Shown here: positions 17,823 to 26,417 of the stretch, piece by piece
How the letters are laid out: every line of letters begins with the position of its first letter
Numbering within the stretch: the stretch's first letter is position 1
NCBI RefSeq assembly: GCF_000153925.1
Contig: NZ_DS264382.1
Span: forward strand, 1-64,000
DNA length: 64,000 nucleotides
Direction: 5' to 3'
Source: [Ruminococcus] torques ATCC 27756
GTDB taxonomy: Bacteria; Bacillota; Clostridia; Lachnospirales; Lachnospiraceae
The notes under the pieces: generated by a model
Databases searched by the model: none
The model's input: the letters and a program-made list of their open reading frames with translations, nothing else
Told to the model about the DNA's origin: nothing
Position numbers and translations under genes: made by a program

Positions 17823-19031
17823 ATGGAAAGACAGTTACCGAAAAACGTGCGTCAAATAGGAAATGTAAGCGACAGTCCTAAAATTTATGTGGAAGATTAT
17901 GTAGATACATTTTTTGCCGGATTGTGTGAGAAATGTGAGAAAGCAGGCACAGACCCTATGGGGGCTTTTCTTGTCGGAGATATTCAAAACGGCGAGGATG
18001 AAGATTATGTTTATATTTATGGTGCGATTCAGATGCATGATCTGAAAATGTCGGATAAAGAATATGTGATTGATGAGGCTGCATGGAAAAACGCATATGA
18101 AGACTGCAAACAGTATTTTGAAGACGGGGAAATGCTAGGATGGTTTGTAGTACATCCCGGAGCGCCGCTCATTCCGGAACCGGAAACCGTAAAGCTTCAT
18201 AAAAAATCATTTCCGAAGAAAAATACCGTTTTCATTATGAAAGATCCGGTAGAAAAAGAAGAGACATATTATGTACATAAAATGAATGACTTGCTGGAGA
18301 TCGGAGGGCATTACACATATTATGAAAAAAATCCGTGTATGCAGAATTATATGATCTCCAGCCGGAAAAAAAATGGGGCGTCAGCGTCGGAAACAGTGGA
18401 AGACAGAGCTGCAAAGGACTTTCGTTCTTTGGCTAGAAAACGGAGCGAGCATCAAAAAGGCAGACGGCCGGGGAGTCTGATGTATGCTGCGGGAGCTTGT
18501 GTGATTTTGATACTTGTAATTATGGGGGTATCGTTGTTTAACAGTTTCGACAGGATGAAATCGGTACAAAACACGCTTGGATTTTTAGATAAAGAGACAG
18601 TTGCGTCAGATGGGAAAACGTCAGAAGAAACAACAGATGACGGATCTGTTCCCACATCTGCAGAAATTGAAGCAGTAAAAGGACAGACAGATGCAGATTC
18701 CGCAGATGAAAACAAAACAAAGGAGGAAAGTGTGTCAGGTCAAAAGGAAGACGGAAAAGATGAGAAAAATGAAAATCCGGAAAACAGCCTGTCTGAGAGC
18801 AATGATAAAAAAGAACCGGAGGGAAGCGATTCTGCGCAGGGGGCAGATGAACAGACTATTGGAAGCGCGAACGGTCAGGACGGGGTTTATATTGTAGAGA
18901 AAGGAGACACGCTGGCGATTATCAGCCGTAAGATATACGGCGATCTTGACCATGTAGACACGATTTGCAAAATGAACGGGATTACGGACGGCAATCTTAT
19001 TTATATCGGACAGAAATTGCTATTGCCATGA
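17823..19031 (+). CDS. Membrane protein with N-terminal MPN/JAB-like region and extracellular C-terminal LysM domain
   Basis: The 402-residue protein has three parts. Residues about 20-150 contain MGAFLVGDI, YVYIYGAIQ, LGWFVVHPGAP and a later VFIMKDP. The order and spacing recall MPN/JAB domains (G.L.G, GW.HSHPG, D/S, V.DP), but the first metal His of HxHP is Val and the usual Asp is missing, so any such fold should be non-catalytic. One membrane segment (YAAGACVILILVIMGVSLF) lies near 220-238. A long acidic Ser/Glu/Asp linker then leads to a LysM domain (YIVEKGDTLAIISRKIYG to GQKLLLP, about 354-402) that binds peptidoglycan. The protein probably links a cytoplasmic complex to the wall. DUF5711 and CvpA genes follow. 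Confidence 0.75.
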   Translation: MERQLPKNVRQIGNVSDSPKIYVEDYVDTFFAGLCEKCEKAGTDPMGAFLVGDIQNGEDEDYVYIYGAIQMHDLKMSDKEYVIDEAAWKNAYEDCKQYFEDGEMLGWFVVHPGAPLIPEPETVKLHKKSFPKKNTVFIMKDPVEKEETYYVHKMNDLLEIGGHYTYYEKNPCMQNYMISSRKKNGASASETVEDRAAKDFRSLARKRSEHQKGRRPGSLMYAAGACVILILVIMGVSLFNSFDRMKSVQNTLGFLDKETVASDGKTSEETTDDGSVPTSAEIEAVKGQTDADSADENKTKEESVSGQKEDGKDEKNENPENSLSESNDKKEPEGSDSAQGADEQTIGSANGQDGVYIVEKGDTLAIISRKIYGDLDHVDTICKMNGITDGNLIYIGQKLLLP

Positions 19032-19110
19032 AAGTATGGTAAGATGTTGGCGAATAGATTTAGCGGAAATAAAAAGGACATAAAACAGAAATATAAAGAA
19101 GGGGAGTTAT

Positions 19111-20307
19111 ATGACACAAAAGAAAAAAACGGATTTTAAAATAGTAACACCCCCCGATGATCTAAGTGAAGTTCGTGCTAAAACGAAGAAAATACACAGG
19201 GAAAAATTAAAAAAGATTGTTGTGCCGGTTATTCTTATTGCTCTTGCGGTAAGCGGAACATATCTGATGCTCACGAATAAGGCGTATAGTGAAGCCGGAA
19301 CGGCGGTCAGGTACTCGACAGATAGTTCGGATACAAGTAATTATGCCCATTTTGCAAATGGAATCGTGCGATACAATCGGGATGGCGTTGTTTTTTTAAA
19401 TAAGAAAAACGAAGAAAAGTGGATTCAGTCGACACAACTGAAAAATCCGATCATTGAGGTGAAAGAAAAAGCGTTTGCGGTAGGAGATATCGGAGGAAAC
19501 AGCATTCTTGTATTTTCCGAAGAAGGTTTGAAAGGCGAGATTGAGACAAGTCTTCCGATTGAAAATATGGCGATTTCGGATCAGGGAATTGTGACAGTTC
19601 TGCTGAAAAATGAAACTGCGCCGAAGATCATTTCTTATGATGCAATGGGCAATGTTTTAGTGGAGCAGCAGGTAACTGTTCCTGTAATGGGTTATCCTGT
19701 TGCGATGGATATGTCTGACGACGGAAAGATGCTGGCGGTAACTTATTTTCATACAGACGACGCCGTGCTGAAGTCAAAAGTGATCTATTATAATTTCGGA
19801 GAGAGTGGAAAGGACAAGCCGGATAAGATCGTTGCATCGGATGAATATTCAGACACGATCATGGCAGACATTTTCTTTATGGGAAGCGACCGCTCTGTTG
19901 TAGTAGGAGATAACTCGATCGTCATCTATAAAGGGAAAGCCGAACCGAAAAAAGAAAAAGAGATATCGATCGGACAGGAGATACAGAGCGTATTTCACTC
20001 AGACCAATATATAGGGCTTATATTGCTTAACAGTGAAAAATCAGGATACGAGCTGCGGCTGTATGATCGGTTTGGGGAGAGGATACTTAATAAAGAGATT
20101 TCGGGACGATACGAAAATGCAAAGATAGAAGGCAGCGAAGTTATTATGTATGAAGGAAGTAAGTGCTGTATCGTGACCGCAAACGGAATCGTAAAATTTG
20201 AAGGAGACATAAAAACAGAGGCGCTGGAGATTTTCAAAGCTTCGGGATTGAACAGATACTATGTGATGAGCGCAGATGAATTACGGGTAATTTATCTGAC
20301 GAAATAG
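19111..20307 (+). CDS. DUF5711 family membrane-anchored beta-propeller-like protein
   Basis: A short cytoplasmic tail with KKIHREKLKK precedes one membrane helix (IVVPVILIALAVSGTYLML, about 36-54), and the remaining 340 residues are outside. The exterior shows repeated strands of the kind VRYNRDGVVFLN, AVGDIGGNSILVFSEEG, MDMSDDGKMLAVTYF and IGLILLNSEKSGYELRLYDRFG, typical of WD-like/propeller repeats and of DUF5711. No catalytic motif is seen. It lies between the LysM protein and CvpA with short gaps, suggesting an envelope operon. Confidence 0.75.
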   Translation: MTQKKKTDFKIVTPPDDLSEVRAKTKKIHREKLKKIVVPVILIALAVSGTYLMLTNKAYSEAGTAVRYSTDSSDTSNYAHFANGIVRYNRDGVVFLNKKNEEKWIQSTQLKNPIIEVKEKAFAVGDIGGNSILVFSEEGLKGEIETSLPIENMAISDQGIVTVLLKNETAPKIISYDAMGNVLVEQQVTVPVMGYPVAMDMSDDGKMLAVTYFHTDDAVLKSKVIYYNFGESGKDKPDKIVASDEYSDTIMADIFFMGSDRSVVVGDNSIVIYKGKAEPKKEKEISIGQEIQSVFHSDQYIGLILLNSEKSGYELRLYDRFGERILNKEISGRYENAKIEGSEVIMYEGSKCCIVTANGIVKFEGDIKTEALEIFKASGLNRYYVMSADELRVIYLTK

Positions 20308-20315
20308 GAGAGATT

Positions 20316-21134
20316 ATGGATAATTGGCTTTTGATCATTGTAGGAACGATTTTTCTTATCTGTATTGCTTTTGGGTATGTTAGAGGATTTTTAAAACTCG
20401 GACTTTCCCTTTTGTCAACAATATTGACTCTTGTTCTTGTGCTGTTCCTTTCGCCGCATGTTACACGAGCGCTTAAGGAGTATACGCCTGTAGATGATTT
20501 CTTAGAAAGTAAAGTTACTGAGAAATTTATGCCGGAGATAACGTCTGAGCAGCTTCAGTCGATCGATCTGACAGGAACGCCATTGGAAAATCTTACGGCG
20601 GAAGACATCTCCAAGTTAAACGAGATGGACTGGGATGTGCTCGGCATTACGGCGGATGATATTTTAAGTGTGATCGGAGATATTCCGAAAGATGTGCAGA
20701 TCAACTTGATTGAGGAAGCCCCTCTTCCCCGGTTTTTGAAAGATCAGCTTATAGAAAATAACAACAGCACGATTTACGGAGAGCTGGGAGTGAAAAGTTT
20801 TCCGAGATATGTGGCGGCATATGCATCGCATCTTGTATTGAATCTGTTGTCGTTTCTTGTGACATTTTTGCTGGCGATCATTCTTGTGAAGGCGCTGATG
20901 TTTGCTGTGAATATTATTGGGGAACTTCCGGTGCTTGGACTGGCAAATCATATTGCCGGAGGAGCGCTCGGTCTTTTGCTTGCGCTTGTCATTGTGTGGA
21001 TCGGATTTCTCATCATGACGCTTGCCTATACGACAGAGGCGGGAAGCGCATGCTTTGAAATGGTTGAAAAGAGTAGTATTCTGCGTTTCTTATATGAAAC
21101 AAATCCGCTTTTGATCCGCCTGTTAAAATTTTAA
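20316..21134 (+). CDS. CvpA family membrane protein
   Basis: The start MDNWLLIIVGTIFLICIAFGYVRGFLK is typical of CvpA proteins (membrane helix followed by G..RG). Further helices include LLSTILTLVLVLFLS, LLSFLVTFLLAIILVKALMF and AGGALGLLLALVIVWIGFLIM. A long extracytoplasmic loop between helices two and three (about residues 50-165) is an insertion compared with short CvpA. Family members affect colicin V production and envelope stress tolerance; the mechanism is unsettled. It starts 8 bases after DUF5711 and is followed by a terminator. Confidence 0.85.
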   Translation: MDNWLLIIVGTIFLICIAFGYVRGFLKLGLSLLSTILTLVLVLFLSPHVTRALKEYTPVDDFLESKVTEKFMPEITSEQLQSIDLTGTPLENLTAEDISKLNEMDWDVLGITADDILSVIGDIPKDVQINLIEEAPLPRFLKDQLIENNNSTIYGELGVKSFPRYVAAYASHLVLNLLSFLVTFLLAIILVKALMFAVNIIGELPVLGLANHIAGGALGLLLALVIVWIGFLIMTLAYTTEAGSACFEMVEKSSILRFLYETNPLLIRLLKF

Positions 21135-21188
21135 ATCTGTATAGAAGAGGGCTGTTGGAAAAATAAACAAAATGTTATTTTGTAACTG

Positions 21189-21225
21189 AAAGTTACTGTA
21201 TTTTGATGTACAGTAACTTTTTTTA
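21189..21225 (+). terminator. Terminator after the CvpA gene
   Basis: AGTTACTGTA (21191-21200) pairs with TACAGTAACT (21209-21218) and is followed by seven T. It separates the envelope genes from the AT-rich signalling/transport module. Confidence 0.85.
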
Positions 21226-21242
21226 TTTTGTGATAAAATTAA

Positions 21243-21295
21243 TTTTAATAGGGAAATTAAAAATTGGCGAAAAATTGACTTTTTTCTGTTATAAG
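21243..21295 (+). promoter_or_regulatory. Promoter of the two-component module, with inverted repeat
   Basis: TTTTAAT (21243-21249) and ATTAAAA (21256-21262) form an inverted repeat. Downstream, TTGACTTTT (21275-21283) precedes an extended -10 TG-T-TATAAG (21287-21295). The same TTGACTTTT followed at the same distance by an extended -10 occurs before the ABC transporter genes at 23219, so it may be the common binding site of the encoded regulator. Confidence 0.5.
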
Positions 21296-21328
21296 ATTTT
21301 TAATCTCATTGATAAGGAGTGAAAGTTT

Positions 21329-22009
21329 GTGGAAGAAAAATATAAGATCCTAATCGTAGATGACGAACAGTCTATTTTAGATATGTTGAAATTACAGCTT
21401 GAATTTGAAGGGTATTCTGTTTATACTGCCGGCAATGCGGCAGAGGCTTTGGATAAATTATCTTACTCGCCGGACATAGTTTTATTAGACATCAATATGG
21501 ATGGCATGAACGGTTTGGATTTATGTGTCTCTATTCGTGATTTTATCTCTTGTCCGATTATTTTTCTCACTGCCAGAGTATCTGAGCAGGATAAGATCAA
21601 CGGGTTAATGGCAGGCGGAGATGATTATATTACGAAGCCATTTTCTGTAAATGAATTGCTGGCAAGAATTTCGGCGCATTTACGACGCGAACAAAGAAGT
21701 CATAACAAGACAAAAAGTAAATTTTCAGAAGATCTTATTATTGATTATTCTGATAGAAGTCTTTATATCAAAGGGCATAAAATTGAATTGTCAAATAAAG
21801 AATTTGAAATTATACAACTCTTGTCTTCTAATGCAGGTCAGGTTTTTGACAGAGAAAAAATTTATGAAAATATTTGGGGCATTGACGGCAATGGAGACAG
21901 CGTTGTTATCAAAGAGCATATACGAAAAATACGTCTGAAATTTAATGAGTTTACGGATAAAGGTTATATTACTACAGTTTGGGGAGTCGGATATAAATGG
22001 GAAAAATAA
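21329..22009 (+). CDS. OmpR-family response regulator of an ABC-transporter-linked system
   Basis: GTG start nine bases after AAGGAG. The 226-residue protein has a receiver domain with VDDE, phospho-acceptor Asp54 in VLLDINM, FLTARV and TKPF, and a winged-helix C domain ending WGVGYKWEK. The gene overlaps the kinase by 13 bases. Such regulators next to ABC-2 transporters usually respond to peptide antibiotics or lantibiotics and switch on the transporter. Codon use is AT-rich compared with the first 21 kb. Confidence 0.93.
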   Translation: MEEKYKILIVDDEQSILDMLKLQLEFEGYSVYTAGNAAEALDKLSYSPDIVLLDINMDGMNGLDLCVSIRDFISCPIIFLTARVSEQDKINGLMAGGDDYITKPFSVNELLARISAHLRREQRSHNKTKSKFSEDLIIDYSDRSLYIKGHKIELSNKEFEIIQLLSSNAGQVFDREKIYENIWGIDGNGDSVVIKEHIRKIRLKFNEFTDKGYITTVWGVGYKWEK

Positions 22010-23199
22010 GAGAAGTATTTCAAAAGATGTCGCTAAAACGATCATTAGTATTGCTGGCGGTATTTTGTCTTAGTCTGGTCAGCGCTCTTTCAGTAATTAC
22101 AATATTGACATGTTCATCTATCCAGAAAAAAATACTTGATACAAGACCTATTATCATCACAGACTATGTAATTAGAGACGCAGATAGTAATGACACCGAA
22201 AATAATAACGGGGTTACTGCCGTACCGCAGAAATATACACATGGAGAACTTTCAAAAGAAAATCAATTATATTATTGGTGCATTACGATTCTTATGGTGT
22301 CCTTACCCATTGCCTATATTATAATCGCTTCTTTTATGGTGGCAAAATTATATTACAAATGGAAATTGAAGATACCGCTTGAAAATCTGAAAAATGGTAT
22401 GTACCACATTTCACAGCAGGATTTAGATTTTCAGATACAATACACATCTGATGATGAGCTGGGGCAGTTATGTGATACATTTGAACATATGAAAAATGAG
22501 ATTTACAAAAGCAATAGTAAAATGTGGAATATGCTTCAAGAGAGAAAAGCGCTGACGGCTTCTGTTTCACACGATTTAAGAACGCCGATCACGGTGCTCA
22601 ATGGCTATCTTGATTATTTGGAAAAATCAATCGAAAGAGAAACTCTTACAAATGAAACCTTACAGACAACGATTAAAAATATGACAGAAGCTGTCGATAG
22701 ATTAAAACGATATGTAGAGTGTGTGAAAGATATACAAAAAATGGAAGATATTGAGATCAAAAAAGATAATTATAATTTGAAAGAGTTGATTGCCGACATA
22801 ACAAAAGAATTTTCTATTTTAGCGGCACGAGAGAATAAAAAACTTGTTATACGGGATTTTTCAAACTCTGATTTTATATCGACAGATAAAGCGATGTTAT
22901 CAAAAGTTTTAGAGAATATTTTTGACAATGCACTCCGCTTTTCACATGAAGAAATTATATTTTCAATCAAAGAAAAAGAGGATTATTTGTATTTTTCAAT
23001 GCAAGATGATGGAGTAGGTTTTACATCTGAAGAATTAAAATCCGCAGCTTCTTTCTTCTTCAGTTCCGCTTCAAACGGTGGAAATTTTGGCATAGGATTA
23101 TCTATCTGTAAAATACTTAGTGAAAAATTCGGAGGGAATATATTTTTAGACAATCTTCCGGATCGTGGAGCAATTATTACAATCAAGATTAAAAAATAG
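21997..23199 (+). CDS. Sensor histidine kinase of the transporter-linked system
   Basis: This 400-residue kinase has two membrane helices (about 16-38 and 92-117), a short extracellular loop of about 53 residues, HAMP, H-box VSHDLRTPITVL, N-box LENIFDNALRFS, G-box DDGVGF and GIGLSICKILSEKFGG. The small loop is more like transporter-associated kinases than ligand-binding sensors, so it may sense through the ABC permeases. It is coupled to the regulator by a 13-base overlap. Confidence 0.93.
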   Translation: MGKIREVFQKMSLKRSLVLLAVFCLSLVSALSVITILTCSSIQKKILDTRPIIITDYVIRDADSNDTENNNGVTAVPQKYTHGELSKENQLYYWCITILMVSLPIAYIIIASFMVAKLYYKWKLKIPLENLKNGMYHISQQDLDFQIQYTSDDELGQLCDTFEHMKNEIYKSNSKMWNMLQERKALTASVSHDLRTPITVLNGYLDYLEKSIERETLTNETLQTTIKNMTEAVDRLKRYVECVKDIQKMEDIEIKKDNYNLKELIADITKEFSILAARENKKLVIRDFSNSDFISTDKAMLSKVLENIFDNALRFSHEEIIFSIKEKEDYLYFSMQDDGVGFTSEELKSAASFFFSSASNGGNFGIGLSICKILSEKFGGNIFLDNLPDRGAIITIKIKK

Positions 23200-23218
23200 G
23201 CGGAAACTTTTCTGAAAT

Positions 23219-23239
23219 TTGACTTTTATATGAAATAAT
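23219..23239 (+). promoter_or_regulatory. Candidate internal promoter of the ABC transporter genes
   Basis: TTGACTTTT at 23219-23227 and an extended -10 TG-A-AATAAT at 23231-23239 reproduce the arrangement found before the regulator gene (same 15-base offset from TTGACT to the -10). Transcription would start near 23245-23247, inside the left arm of the hairpin that follows. Confidence 0.5.
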
Positions 23240-23270
23240 CTCCTTACAAAAAACGTAAGGAGGTTTTTTT
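23240..23270 (+). terminator. Terminator-like hairpin whose 3' arm contains the ribosome site of the ABC gene
   Basis: CTCCTTAC (23240-23247) and GTAAGGAG (23255-23262) form a perfect 8-bp stem with a 7-nt loop. One G and seven T follow (23264-23270), then directly the ATG of the ATPase gene. In RNA coming from the upstream kinase gene this can terminate transcription or hide the AAGGAGG ribosome site. RNA started at the internal promoter would lack most of the left arm. Confidence 0.7.
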
Positions 23271-24146
23271 ATGGAAATTAGTATTGAACATTTGAATAAA
23301 AACTACGGGAAACAAAATGTGTTGAAAGATATTTCTTTACATATACCGATCGGAATGTATGGAATGTTAGGCGAAAACGGAGCCGGTAAGACAACGCTTA
23401 TGCGTATATTGGCTACATTGTCAGAGCCGACAACGGGAATGGTAGAAATCAATGGGATTGATATAAAAAGGAAAAAAGAAATCAGAAAAATAATCGGTTA
23501 TCTTCCACAGGAATTTTCGATATATCCAAATATGACGGTTTATTCTGCTTTAGATTATCTTGGGATTTTGACTGAACTTCCAAACAATATTCGTAAGAGG
23601 CGTATCAACGAACTTTTAAAACAAGTGAATTTGGAACACGAGAAGAATAAAAGATTTAAAAATTTATCCGGTGGTATGAAACGTCGTTTCGGTATTGCAC
23701 AGGCATTATTAAATGATCCGAAAATTTTGATTATTGATGAGCCGACGGCAGGACTTGACCCAGAAGAAAGATTACGCTTTTACAATCTTCTTTCTGAATT
23801 GGCAGTGGAAAGAATTATTTTATTATCTACGCATATAGCAAGTGATATAGAAGCCACTTGTTCTAAAGCAGCTGTTTTATCTTCCGGAACTGTTGTTTTT
23901 GAAGGACAAATAGAAAAGTTGTTACAGCTTGGAAACGGAAAAGTCTATACTACCACGATTCTGCAAAATGAATTAAATCAGTTTAAACAGAAATACCGTG
24001 TTATCAGTATTTATCAAAATGGAATAAATGTATCTTGTCACTTTTTATCAAACGCTGCACCAAAAAAAGAATGGGTTTCATGTCAGCCTACGATAGAGGA
24101 CAGTTATATGTATCTCTTATCAAGTTTCAAGCAGGAGGTGGAATAG
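23271..24146 (+). CDS. ABC transporter ATP-binding protein
   Basis: The 291-residue ATPase has Walker A GENGAGKTT (34-42), Q-loop YLPQEF, signature LSGGM (132-136), Walker B ILIIDEPTAGLDP (152-164) and the switch His in STHIA. It resembles ATPases of peptide or lantibiotic export and resistance transporters that pair with ABC-2 permeases. ATG directly follows the T run of the hairpin above, and the permease gene follows without a gap. Expression is probably controlled by the upstream two-component system. Confidence 0.95.
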   Translation: MEISIEHLNKNYGKQNVLKDISLHIPIGMYGMLGENGAGKTTLMRILATLSEPTTGMVEINGIDIKRKKEIRKIIGYLPQEFSIYPNMTVYSALDYLGILTELPNNIRKRRINELLKQVNLEHEKNKRFKNLSGGMKRRFGIAQALLNDPKILIIDEPTAGLDPEERLRFYNLLSELAVERIILLSTHIASDIEATCSKAAVLSSGTVVFEGQIEKLLQLGNGKVYTTTILQNELNQFKQKYRVISIYQNGINVSCHFLSNAAPKKEWVSCQPTIEDSYMYLLSSFKQEVE

Positions 24147-25541
24147 ATGCTGTTTATTAAAGAATTGAAAAAAATTTGTTTTAGCTTTATATATGTATTG
24201 TTTATTGGATTGCTGCTTTTTAGCTGGCATGAAAATTTTTACGGTGTAACAACAAAAGAAATAACTGGTTCGCAAGGAAATGAGGTATCTATTTCTTCCG
24301 GGCTGACTGGTGGTTCGATTTTAGAAAAACCAGAAAAAAATAAAGAAAGCTATGGAATGAAAAATAAAGAAGTACCAGATAAAATTATGTGCGGTGGTAC
24401 TGACAAGCTAATTATGGAATATCTTGCAAATTCCTATGCAACATATCCTTTTAGCTATTATAAGGAAGTAGTTTTAAATGAGAACGAGCAAAAAGAGATT
24501 TTAAATATAATCAAAGAAATAACAGGCTTAAATGAACAGCAGATCAATCATCTTCCAGATGATTATTTCCCTGCTGTAAATGGAAATGTTATTCACTTTG
24601 GCAGTAACGGAACACAAAGTGAAAATGGAGCTTTTACATTTGAAATGGGAAATGAAGAACAACCAACTGAAAATACTGATTATACAAAACAATTTGTAGC
24701 TCAAGTTTCTTACGAGGAATTTCAAGAGCTTATGAAAAAAGCAGAAAGTATCATTGGAACAGGTTCTAATTATTCTATGGAAAATTTATTGCAATATTAT
24801 GGTCTGGCAGAAATGACTTATGAAGAAGCAATGAATGAATATGAGAAAACGATTTATGATGATAAAGTTTCTGCTGCTTTTGCAAGATTGTTTTGCGATT
24901 ATATGACAAGAGATTTAGGTTTATATCCTGTGTTCTTAGTAGTTATCTTTTGGCTGAAGGATAGACGAAACCGTATGAATGAGCTGATTGACTGTAAACA
25001 GATCGGAACAACAAAGCTTATTACGATTCGTTTCTTAGCAATGCTTGCGGCAGTGTTATTGCCGATAACTATTTTGAGTTTTGAGTCGTTAATTCCATTG
25101 ATTGAATTTTCTGCTGAAACCGGTATTGCAATAGATGTGTTTGCTTTTCTGAAATATATTGTTTGGTGGTTATTACCGACAGCAATGATTGTTACTTCTT
25201 CAGGAATGTTCTTGACAATTTTAACATCTATGCCGATAGCTATTTTGGTACAGTTTGTATGGTGGTTTATTGACACCTCTTTGACAGCGTTATCGGGAGA
25301 TACAAAAATATTTACGCTGATGATACGGCATAATTTATTACGAGGCTCTGAACTTATAAAGCAAGATTTTAATTTGATCTGTTTGAATAGAGGACTGTTT
25401 GTGATCTTGTCTTTGATATTGATAGCATTATCTGTTGTAGTATATAACAAGAAAAGAGGTGGAAAGTTAAATTATGATTTCTTTTTGCAAAAGCATTTTG
25501 GATTTTTTAAGGATCGATTTACCGCTCACATTCAAAAATAG
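24147..25541 (+). CDS. ABC-2-like permease with large extracellular domain
   Basis: ATG lies immediately after the ATPase stop codon. The 464-residue protein has an N-terminal membrane helix (about 8-27), a hydrophilic domain of about 230 residues (28-255, with many Asn, Glu and Gly) and then about six membrane helices (LYPVFLVVIFWL, LLPITILSFESLIPL, FLKYIVWWLLPTAMIVTSS, and others) to residue 440. This one-plus-six arrangement with a large exterior domain after helix 1 is seen in several antimicrobial-peptide transport systems. The gene runs 68 bases into the next permease gene. Confidence 0.8.
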   Translation: MLFIKELKKICFSFIYVLFIGLLLFSWHENFYGVTTKEITGSQGNEVSISSGLTGGSILEKPEKNKESYGMKNKEVPDKIMCGGTDKLIMEYLANSYATYPFSYYKEVVLNENEQKEILNIIKEITGLNEQQINHLPDDYFPAVNGNVIHFGSNGTQSENGAFTFEMGNEEQPTENTDYTKQFVAQVSYEEFQELMKKAESIIGTGSNYSMENLLQYYGLAEMTYEEAMNEYEKTIYDDKVSAAFARLFCDYMTRDLGLYPVFLVVIFWLKDRRNRMNELIDCKQIGTTKLITIRFLAMLAAVLLPITILSFESLIPLIEFSAETGIAIDVFAFLKYIVWWLLPTAMIVTSSGMFLTILTSMPIAILVQFVWWFIDTSLTALSGDTKIFTLMIRHNLLRGSELIKQDFNLICLNRGLFVILSLILIALSVVVYNKKRGGKLNYDFFLQKHFGFFKDRFTAHIQK

Positions 25542-26124
25542 TTTATTACTGGCGGCTGTCTATACATTCATTATCCCGGTTATAAGAGGAATTTCTAATT
25601 TAGACAACATTCATTCCGCAGATGTATTCGGACAATCGTTAGCTCTGATAGGGGTATTTCTTTTCATTCCTATAATAAGGCAAGAATTGGAAGTTTCCGT
25701 AAAAGAGATTGTTTATACGAAAGTATGGTCATATAGAAAGAGCGTAAGCATTCGGCTGATATGCAGTTTCTGGATGATTACAGTTATGATTACTATATTC
25801 GCAAGTATTATGCGGCTTCAAAACTGCAGTTTTCCATTTTTAAAATATGTAACCGTGACAATTCTGTATGCTGTTTTTCTGGGGATTTTAGGACTTCTTT
25901 TTTCACAATTAGGAAATAATGTCATTATAGGTTATCTAGCTTCGCTAGGATATTGGTCTTTCTGTCAATTCGATATTTTAACAGAAGAAAATGTATTATA
26001 CATATTCCCGATTATAAGCGGAGAAATAGAGATGGGGAAATTGATGATTCTTATGAGCATAAATAGTTTTCTTCTGGTAGTTTTCTTTTTGTCAGTAAAA
26101 GAGACTAGGGGAATGTATAAATAA
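25474..26124 (+). CDS. Second integral membrane subunit of the ABC transporter
   Basis: ATG at 25474 follows GAGGTGG inside the preceding gene. The 216-residue protein has about six membrane helices (SLLLAAVYTFIIPVI, SLALIGVFLFIPII, FWMITVMITIFASI, VTILYAVFLGILGLLF, SLGYWSFCQFDIL, MSINSFLLVVFFLSV) and no catalytic motif. Close coupling by a 68-base overlap makes it very likely a partner of the 464-residue permease. I cannot assign a named family. Confidence 0.75.
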   Translation: MISFCKSILDFLRIDLPLTFKNSLLLAAVYTFIIPVIRGISNLDNIHSADVFGQSLALIGVFLFIPIIRQELEVSVKEIVYTKVWSYRKSVSIRLICSFWMITVMITIFASIMRLQNCSFPFLKYVTVTILYAVFLGILGLLFSQLGNNVIIGYLASLGYWSFCQFDILTEENVLYIFPIISGEIEMGKLMILMSINSFLLVVFFLSVKETRGMYK

Positions 26125-26417
26125 AATATATCATTGTCTCTGAAGAAGAGATATGTTATGATAAATCCACTCACAGAAATTCTTTTTGTGAAAGATGCCG
26201 ACAGCTTCGTCGGTCAGAGGAATTCCCTCAAAATTACCCAGAACACAACGAAACAGATTTGCATGGATAGTCTTGTAGAACGTCTCTTTTTTTCGTATAC
26301 TGATTCTTAACAGAAGAAAAAAGTTTCACCGAAAGTTATAAGAGAAAGCTTTAGGAGAAAAAGCTTTGAGAGAAAAAACTTAAGAGTGTTTTCTTACTTG
26401 TACGATAGGACTCATTC
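26125..26417. other. Intergenic region with probable decayed DNA
   Basis: This 293-bp AT-rich gap contains a small hairpin (CCGAC/GTCGG near 26202-26216) and purine-rich direct repeats GAGAAAGCTTT/GAGAAAAAGCTTTGAG near 26343-26370. A minus-strand frame without a start codon is discussed under rejected observations. No promoter or RNA gene is evident. It lies between the transporter module and a nuclease pseudogene. Confidence 0.4.

Noticed and set aside
26150-26310. A minus-strand frame reading like a protein end (contains NLFRCVLGNFEGIPLTDEAV)
   Set aside because: It has no start codon, is under 65 residues, is closed upstream by a stop and matches no family I know. At best it is debris.
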